Below are positions 5,716-7,088 of a stretch of 7,088 nt of DNA, one piece after another. Position numbers and translations under genes: made by a program. The notes beneath the pieces were generated by a model. It did no database searches. It saw nothing but the letters and a program-made list of their open reading frames with translations, and was not told the origin of the DNA. Each line of letters begins with the position of its first letter. Positions within the stretch are counted from its first letter, which is position 1. Origin of the DNA: JANNHP01 sp031404455 (lineage in GTDB: Bacteria; Planctomycetota; JAJSAM01; JAJVHW01); NCBI GenBank assembly GCA_031404455.1, contig JANNHP010000028.1, positions 1 through 7,088 on the forward strand, read 5' to 3'.

Positions 5716-7088
5716 GCGGATGCTCCTTCCGGCGGCTCGGCGGGCAGCGACACGGTGAACGTGGCCCCGCGGCCGGGCGCGCTGTCCACGTCGATCCGTC
5801 CGCCGTGCGCCTTCACGATGCCGTAGCTGACGGAGAGCCCGAGGCCCGTGCCCTCGGGGCGCGTCGTGAAGAACGGCTCGAAGAGTTTCGCGCGGTTCTC
5901 GGGCGAGATGCCGACGCCCGTGTCGGTGACGCCGATCGTCACCTCGCCGCCCTCGCGCGCGATGCGCAGCGTGAGCTTCCCGCCGCGCGGCATCGCGTGG
6001 ACGGCGTTCGTGGCGAGGTTGAGCATCACCTGGTGCATGCCGGTCGGATCGGCCCGGAGTCTCGCATCCGCGGGCGCCTCCACCGTCACTTCGATGCCGG
6101 ACCGGCTCGCCTCGGGAAGGACGAGCGTCGCCACGTCGCGCGCGACGGCCGCGAGGTCCACGATCTCGCGCCCGCCCCGCTCCGGCCGCGCGAACCGCAG
6201 CAGTTTGTCGGTGATCGCGGCGCCGCGGCGCGCGGTCCGCTCGATGACGCCGAGCGTCTCCTTGATCTCCGCGGGGTCCGTCTCGCGCGCGGCGTCCTCG
6301 GCGCAGCCCTGGATGCCGCCGAGCAGGTTGTTGAACTCGTGCGCCACGCCGCCCGCGAGCGTGCCGAGCGACGCCATCTTCTCGGAGTGACGGAGCTCGC
6401 GCTCCGCCTGGACGAGCGCCGCGGACTTCTCGCGCACGCGGTCCTCGAGCGTCGTGTTGAGAGCGACGAGATCGCCCTGCGCGCGCTCGAGGCTTCCGGT
6501 CATCGCGTTGAAGCTCGCGGCGAGCCGCGAGACCTCGTCGTCGCCGCGGACGGGAAGCCGCACGGCGAGACGTCCCTCGGCCACCTCGCGCGTTGCCGCG
6601 GAGAGCCGCGCGACCGGCGCGATCACCGTCTTCCAGAGGAGCGCCCCGTGGACGAGGAAGAGCACCGCCGTCATGCCGAGGAGCGCCGCCGCCGCGCGCG
6701 AGCCGAGGTCGGCGCCGAAGTCCTTCGCGCGGCGCTCGCCGGCGCTCGCGGACTCGCGCGCGGCGGCGTCGAGACGCTCCGCGGAGTGCGCCCGCATCTC
6801 GGCGGCGAGCGCATCGAGACTCGCGTCGGCGCCGGCGGCGGCGCGGCGCAGGCGCTCGTCGAGCATCGCGCGGATACTCGACGCGTCGCCGCCCGCGAGC
6901 TCGACCGGCGTGTCCGCGACGACCGCCGCGCACGACTCCTGCGCGTGCGCCACAGCGGCGCGGAGCACGGTCTCCGTCACGGAGTTCTCTTGCCTGAGGG
7001 CCTGGAGCGACCGATCGACGTCGTCCCGCCGGAGCTCGGCGCTCTGCCGCTCGAACTCTCGCGCGAGGAAGGGGCCGAGCACGAGCAC
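5712..7088 (-). CDS. Membrane sensor histidine kinase (HAMP-HisKA-HATPase), 5' end outside window
   Basis: The last 458 residues of a sensor kinase; residues are numbered from the window edge. The visible beginning VLVLGPFLAREFERQ looks like the end of a first membrane helix, so the GTG at the edge is probably internal. A helical, Ala-rich sensor region follows (about 18-130), then a second membrane helix (about 132-152) and a HAMP linker (about 153-205) with Pro158 and the SRLAASFNAM signature. After a coiled-coil stretch the phospho-acceptor is His250 in LAGGVAHEFNNLL (244-256), a form typical of NtrB-like kinases. The ATPase domain shows the N box VMLNLATNAVHAM (354-366), G1 DTGVGI (389-394), F box FEPFFTT (403-409) and G2 GTGLGL (413-418), so it looks catalytically intact. 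Its stop overlaps the regulator start as TTGA. The signal sensed cannot be read from the sequence. Confidence 0.95.
   Translation of the reverse strand: MLVLGPFLAREFERQSAELRRDDVDRSLQALRQENSVTETVLRAAVAHAQESCAAVVADTPVELAGGDASSIRAMLDERLRRAAAGADASLDALAAEMRAHSAERLDAAARESASAGERRAKDFGADLGSRAAAALLGMTAVLFLVHGALLWKTVIAPVARLSAATREVAEGRLAVRLPVRGDDEVSRLAASFNAMTGSLERAQGDLVALNTTLEDRVREKSAALVQAERELRHSEKMASLGTLAGGVAHEFNNLLGGIQGCAEDAARETDPAEIKETLGVIERTARRGAAITDKLLRFARPERGGREIVDLAAVARDVATLVLPEASRSGIEVTVEAPADARLRADPTGMHQVMLNLATNAVHAMPRGGKLTLRIAREGGEVTIGVTDTGVGISPENRAKLFEPFFTTRPEGTGLGLSVSYGIVKAHGGRIDVDSAPGRGATFTVSLPAEPPEGASA
5723..5727 (-). promoter_or_regulatory. Shine-Dalgarno deciding the TTG start of the response regulator
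   Basis: AGGAG on the minus strand, inside the last codons of the kinase gene and seven bases before the TTG at 5715. It supports the rare start codon and translational coupling of kinase and regulator. Confidence 0.75.

Noticed and set aside
3286..5826. A very long open frame on the plus strand (846 codons)
   Set aside because: It lies antisense to the regulator and protease genes, which have clear domains. Its Arg/Leu/Val/Glu-rich product shows no motif and is what GC-rich third positions produce on the opposite strand.
1..7088. CRISPR arrays, tRNA or rRNA genes, insertion sequences, attachment sites
   Set aside because: No regular repeat-spacer array, clover-leaf, transposase motif or flanking terminal repeats were seen by eye on either strand.

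Overview
The window is a GC-rich bacterial segment in which every supported gene lies on the minus strand, so transcription runs from the high coordinates to the low ones. The strong G/C bias at third codon positions makes long empty frames on the other strand. The sigma-factor style, the family of putative zinc-metalloprotease lipoproteins and the receiver-Fis regulator would fit a Planctomycetota, Acidobacteriota or Myxococcota-like organism. This placement is an inference; no rRNA or marker gene is present to test it.

In transcription order there are two blocks. Block 1 (7088 to 1580) starts with a membrane histidine kinase whose 5' end is cut by the window edge. Its stop codon overlaps the TTG start of a response regulator with a receiver domain and a Fis-type helix-turn-helix. 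After a 42-base gap come two paralogous lipoproteins, about 574 and 548 residues long. Their genes overlap by 4 bases (GTGA). The first carries an intact HExxH...E zinc-protease signature. The second keeps the fold-level motifs and the exact 32-residue spacing but has lost both histidine ligands and the downstream glutamate. A small hairpin with a GNRA loop follows the second gene.

Block 2 (1287 to 1) follows a 292-base intergenic stretch. It has an OsmC-family peroxiredoxin-like gene with a strong Shine-Dalgarno, then an ECF-type sigma factor overlapping it by 4 bases (ATGA), then the first 23 codons of a further gene that leaves the window.

The most notable feature is the translationally coupled pair of an apparently active metalloprotease lipoprotein and its apparently inactive paralogue, placed directly after a two-component system. 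A working model is that the kinase senses an envelope signal, the receiver-Fis protein controls transcription, and the lipoprotein pair acts at the cell surface or in the periplasm, the second protein being a partner, substrate adaptor or regulator of the first. The OsmC/sigma block looks like a separate stress-response unit. The functional links between genes are inferred from order and spacing only.
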